A program made the translations under genes and the position numbers. From positions 1 to 64,000 of the forward strand of contig NZ_FRBC01000019.1 in the NCBI RefSeq assembly GCF_900142515.1: DNA of 64,000 bases. The letters are read 5' to 3'. Positions 62,183 through 64,000 of this stretch are shown piece after piece (position 1 is the first letter of the stretch; every line of letters starts with the position of its first letter). The DNA comes from Pseudoselenomonas ruminantium. Lineage in GTDB: Bacteria > Bacillota > Negativicutes > Selenomonadales > Selenomonadaceae. The notes below the pieces were generated by a model. It was not told the origin of the DNA. It did no database searches and saw only the letters and a program-made list of their open reading frames with translations.

Positions 62183-63450
62183 AAAATTGGGGACTTCTGA
62201 CGGCACCGTTGGGAATCTTTCTCTGCGGCATGGCCATCCTTTATCTGAAAATGCAGGGATCTGTGCAAAAAGTGACAAATAACACTTTGCAAGATCCGTT
62301 GACTTATGTACCCTATTTAGCAGTGGCGGTATTTTTGACCATCATCATCCAGTTGGTGGTTATCCGCCGCAAGCTGGATACCTTCATCCTGCCGATTATC
62401 CTGATGCTCGTGAGCATCGGTCTGGTGGAGATTGCCCGGCTGAAGCCGGCTTTGCTGTTGCGGCAGCTGCAATGGCTCTGCATTGCCATGCTGGTGATGT
62501 TTTTGGTCATCCGGTTATGGCCCAAGTTCCGGCAGATGCTGGATTATCCTTATCTGTTAGGAATCGGCTGTGTGTTCCTTCTGGGCTTGCCGCTGGTTTT
62601 TGGGACGGAAATCGGTGGCAGCAAGAACTGGCTGGTTTTAGGGCCGGTTTCCCTGCAGCCTTCGGAATTTGGCAAGATCGTACTGCTGTTTTTCCTGGCC
62701 TCGTATCTGTCAGACCATCGCAAGGTACTGACCTTGCCAGCACATAAGATCTTGTTCTTACGTTTGCCGCCTTTGCGCTTCATTGCACCCCTGATCTGTA
62801 TCTGGGGCATGGCGGTATTGATGTTTGTGGTGGAGAAGGATTTGGGTTCGGCCCTGCTGTTCTTCGGCATGGCGGTGCTCATGACCTACATGGCCACGGG
62901 CAGCAAATCCTATGTATTCCTGGCTTTGGCATTTATGGGCATTGCAGCAGCGGCCAGCTATGCCATGTTTGGTCATGTGCGGGTGCGCTTTGACATCTGG
63001 CTGGACCCGTGGGCTGATCCCAACGGCATGGCCTATCAGGTGGTACAGTCGCTTTTTGCTATCGGTACCGGCGGCCTTTGGGGGACAGGCTTTGGCTTCG
63101 GTCATCCTGGTTTTATCCCTGAGGTGCACACGGACTTCATCTTCTCTGCCATTGTGGAGGAGATGGGCCTGACGGCAGGGCTGATGCTCATCATCTGCTA
63201 TGCGCTGTTGTTCTGGCGGGGCATCAAAGGTGCCCTGCGGCTCAAGAACACGACAGAAGCTCTTTTGATGGCAGGATGCGGTGTGCTGATCCTTCTGCAG
63301 ATGTTCATTATCGTGGCTGGTGTGACGAAATTCCTGCCACTTACTGGTATTACTCTGCCCTTTGTAAGCTATGGGGGCAGTTCCATGGTCTCCAGCTTTA
63401 TCCTGCTGGCCATGTTGTTATCATTGACCAAGGAGCAGAAAAATGTCTGA
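62179..63450 (+). CDS. SEDS-family peptidoglycan glycosyltransferase (FtsW/RodA)
   Basis: The 423-aa integral membrane protein has about ten helices and polymerises lipid II. It carries GGSKNWLVLGPVSLQPSEFGKI, the catalytic-type Asp in VEKDLGSALLFF, LFAIGTGGLWGTGFGFG, and LPLTGITLPFVSYGGSSM near the end. Sequence alone does not split FtsW from RodA safely. The adjacent class B PBP and the actinobacteria-like order FHA-FHA-stp-SEDS-PBP recall the RodA-PbpA set. It overlaps stp by four bases. Confidence 0.92.
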   Translation: MKNWGLLTAPLGIFLCGMAILYLKMQGSVQKVTNNTLQDPLTYVPYLAVAVFLTIIIQLVVIRRKLDTFILPIILMLVSIGLVEIARLKPALLLRQLQWLCIAMLVMFLVIRLWPKFRQMLDYPYLLGIGCVFLLGLPLVFGTEIGGSKNWLVLGPVSLQPSEFGKIVLLFFLASYLSDHRKVLTLPAHKILFLRLPPLRFIAPLICIWGMAVLMFVVEKDLGSALLFFGMAVLMTYMATGSKSYVFLALAFMGIAAAASYAMFGHVRVRFDIWLDPWADPNGMAYQVVQSLFAIGTGGLWGTGFGFGHPGFIPEVHTDFIFSAIVEEMGLTAGLMLIICYALLFWRGIKGALRLKNTTEALLMAGCGVLILLQMFIIVAGVTKFLPLTGITLPFVSYGGSSMVSSFILLAMLLSLTKEQKNV

Positions 63451-64000
63451 TTGGAAATTAAAACGGCAAATATTGCAGGTTGGTGCTTTCCTGCTCCTGA
63501 TGGTGGCGGTGCTTTCGCTCTATATTGGCTATCTGGCGGTGTGGAAAGGGCCGGAACTGGCAGAAAATCCGCTGAATATGCGGGGCGCGGCAGCCAAGGC
63601 CGATATCCGGCGGGGAACCATCCTGGATGCCCATGGACGGGTGCTGGCACAGACCAATGATGATGGTTCGCGCAATTACCCTTTGGGCAATGTGATGGCT
63701 CAGGTAACCGGCTATAATGGCGAAAACATCGGCAGTGCCGGGTTGGAAGGACATGCCAATCGGGAACTTTTAGGGCTGACCGCAGATATGACGCGGCTGG
63801 GGCCAATGTCTCAGCTGTTGCAGACCGAACGGGGCAACGATTTGAAAACCACCATTGAAGCCGATGCCCAGCAGGCCGCTTTTGATGGCCTGGCTGGGCG
63901 CAAGGGCGCGGTAGTGGTGCTCGATGCAGACACAGGAGCAGTGCTGGCTATGGTCAGCTCACCGTCTTATGATCCCAATAATGTTGAGGCTAATTGGAAG
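63443..64000 (+). CDS. Class B penicillin-binding protein, N-terminal part (cut by window end)
   Basis: The first 186 codons are in the window. After a short cytoplasmic start there is a single membrane helix (residues 13-33), then RGAAAKADIRRGTILDAHGRVLA, the start of a PBP dimerisation domain. GSAGLEGHANRELLG and LKTTIEADAQQAAFDGLAGRKGAVVVLD follow, the latter opening the transpeptidase domain. The SxxK serine is beyond the end. It overlaps the SEDS gene by eight bases, so the pair is translationally linked, as expected of a SEDS-PBP glycosyltransferase/transpeptidase couple. Confidence 0.9.
   Translation, partial: MSDWKLKRQILQVGAFLLLMVAVLSLYIGYLAVWKGPELAENPLNMRGAAAKADIRRGTILDAHGRVLAQTNDDGSRNYPLGNVMAQVTGYNGENIGSAGLEGHANRELLGLTADMTRLGPMSQLLQTERGNDLKTTIEADAQQAAFDGLAGRKGAVVVLDADTGAVLAMVSSPSYDPNNVEANWK

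Noticed and set aside
1-64000. CRISPR array, rRNA operon or prophage structural genes
   Set aside because: No regularly spaced short repeats, no rRNA sequence and no capsid, tail or terminase genes were seen.

Overview
The window looks like chromosome of an anaerobic diderm Firmicute of the Negativicutes, most likely the Selenomonas/Mitsuokella/Megamonas group. The inference rests on gene content: methylmalonyl-CoA decarboxylase genes, electron-bifurcating lactate dehydrogenase (lctBCD), a Tat-exported methylmenaquinol:fumarate reductase (mfrABE), pyruvate formate-lyase, nitrate reductase, and low-GC Gram-positive style promoters and Shine-Dalgarno sites. Species cannot be set from the sequence alone.

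Layout. 1-0.5 kb: the end of an IS200/IS605-type tnpB with its right end, then an unassigned structured stretch and a strong terminator. 0.6-4.5 kb: trmL, murB and the mmdA-mmdE-mmdC operon. 4.7-10.5 kb: a compact integrative element in tRNA-Arg(CCG). It is bounded by 127-bp direct repeats exactly 5,716 bp apart and carries a tyrosine integrase, an XRE repressor, small unknown genes, a winged-helix protein, a serine recombinase, and more than 1.5 kb of hairpin-rich non-coding DNA. 10.6-25.1 kb: hfq, dut, rarA, a MurNAc recycling set (murP-murQ-mupG), a beta-CASP metallo-hydrolase, pflB-pflA, recG, dapB and asd. 25.2-42.6 kb: an anaerobic respiration block with narK, an Fnr regulator, a chemoreceptor, narGHJI (minus strand), and divergently fdhD and fdnG-fdhE-fdnH-fdnI. 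42.6-43.2 kb: a 604-bp nested palindrome. 43.5-52.6 kb: a second chemoreceptor with a NarX-like sensor motif, lctBCD, and mfrABE. 52.8-64 kb: a YkvI-type transporter, pepT, then a dense run def-fmt-DUF116-rsmB-rlmN-FHA-FHA-stp-ftsW/rodA-pbp, the last gene cut by the window end.

How it fits together. Lactate is oxidised by LctBCD and formate by the Tat-exported formate dehydrogenase. Electrons can pass through menaquinone to nitrate (NarGHI, inside) or fumarate (MfrABE, outside); succinate would be decarboxylated to propionate through the Mmd complex, whose membrane subunits are not encoded here. Five candidate Fnr boxes lie at narK, fnr, narG, fdhD and (weakly) fdnG, four of them about 40 bases upstream of a plausible transcription start.

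Most promising for a second look: the small integrative element with its tandem hairpin array and repeated modules; the nested palindrome downstream of fdnI; the FdhD without its CxxC sulfur-transfer motif; and a perfect 21-bp inverted repeat abutting the pfl promoter.
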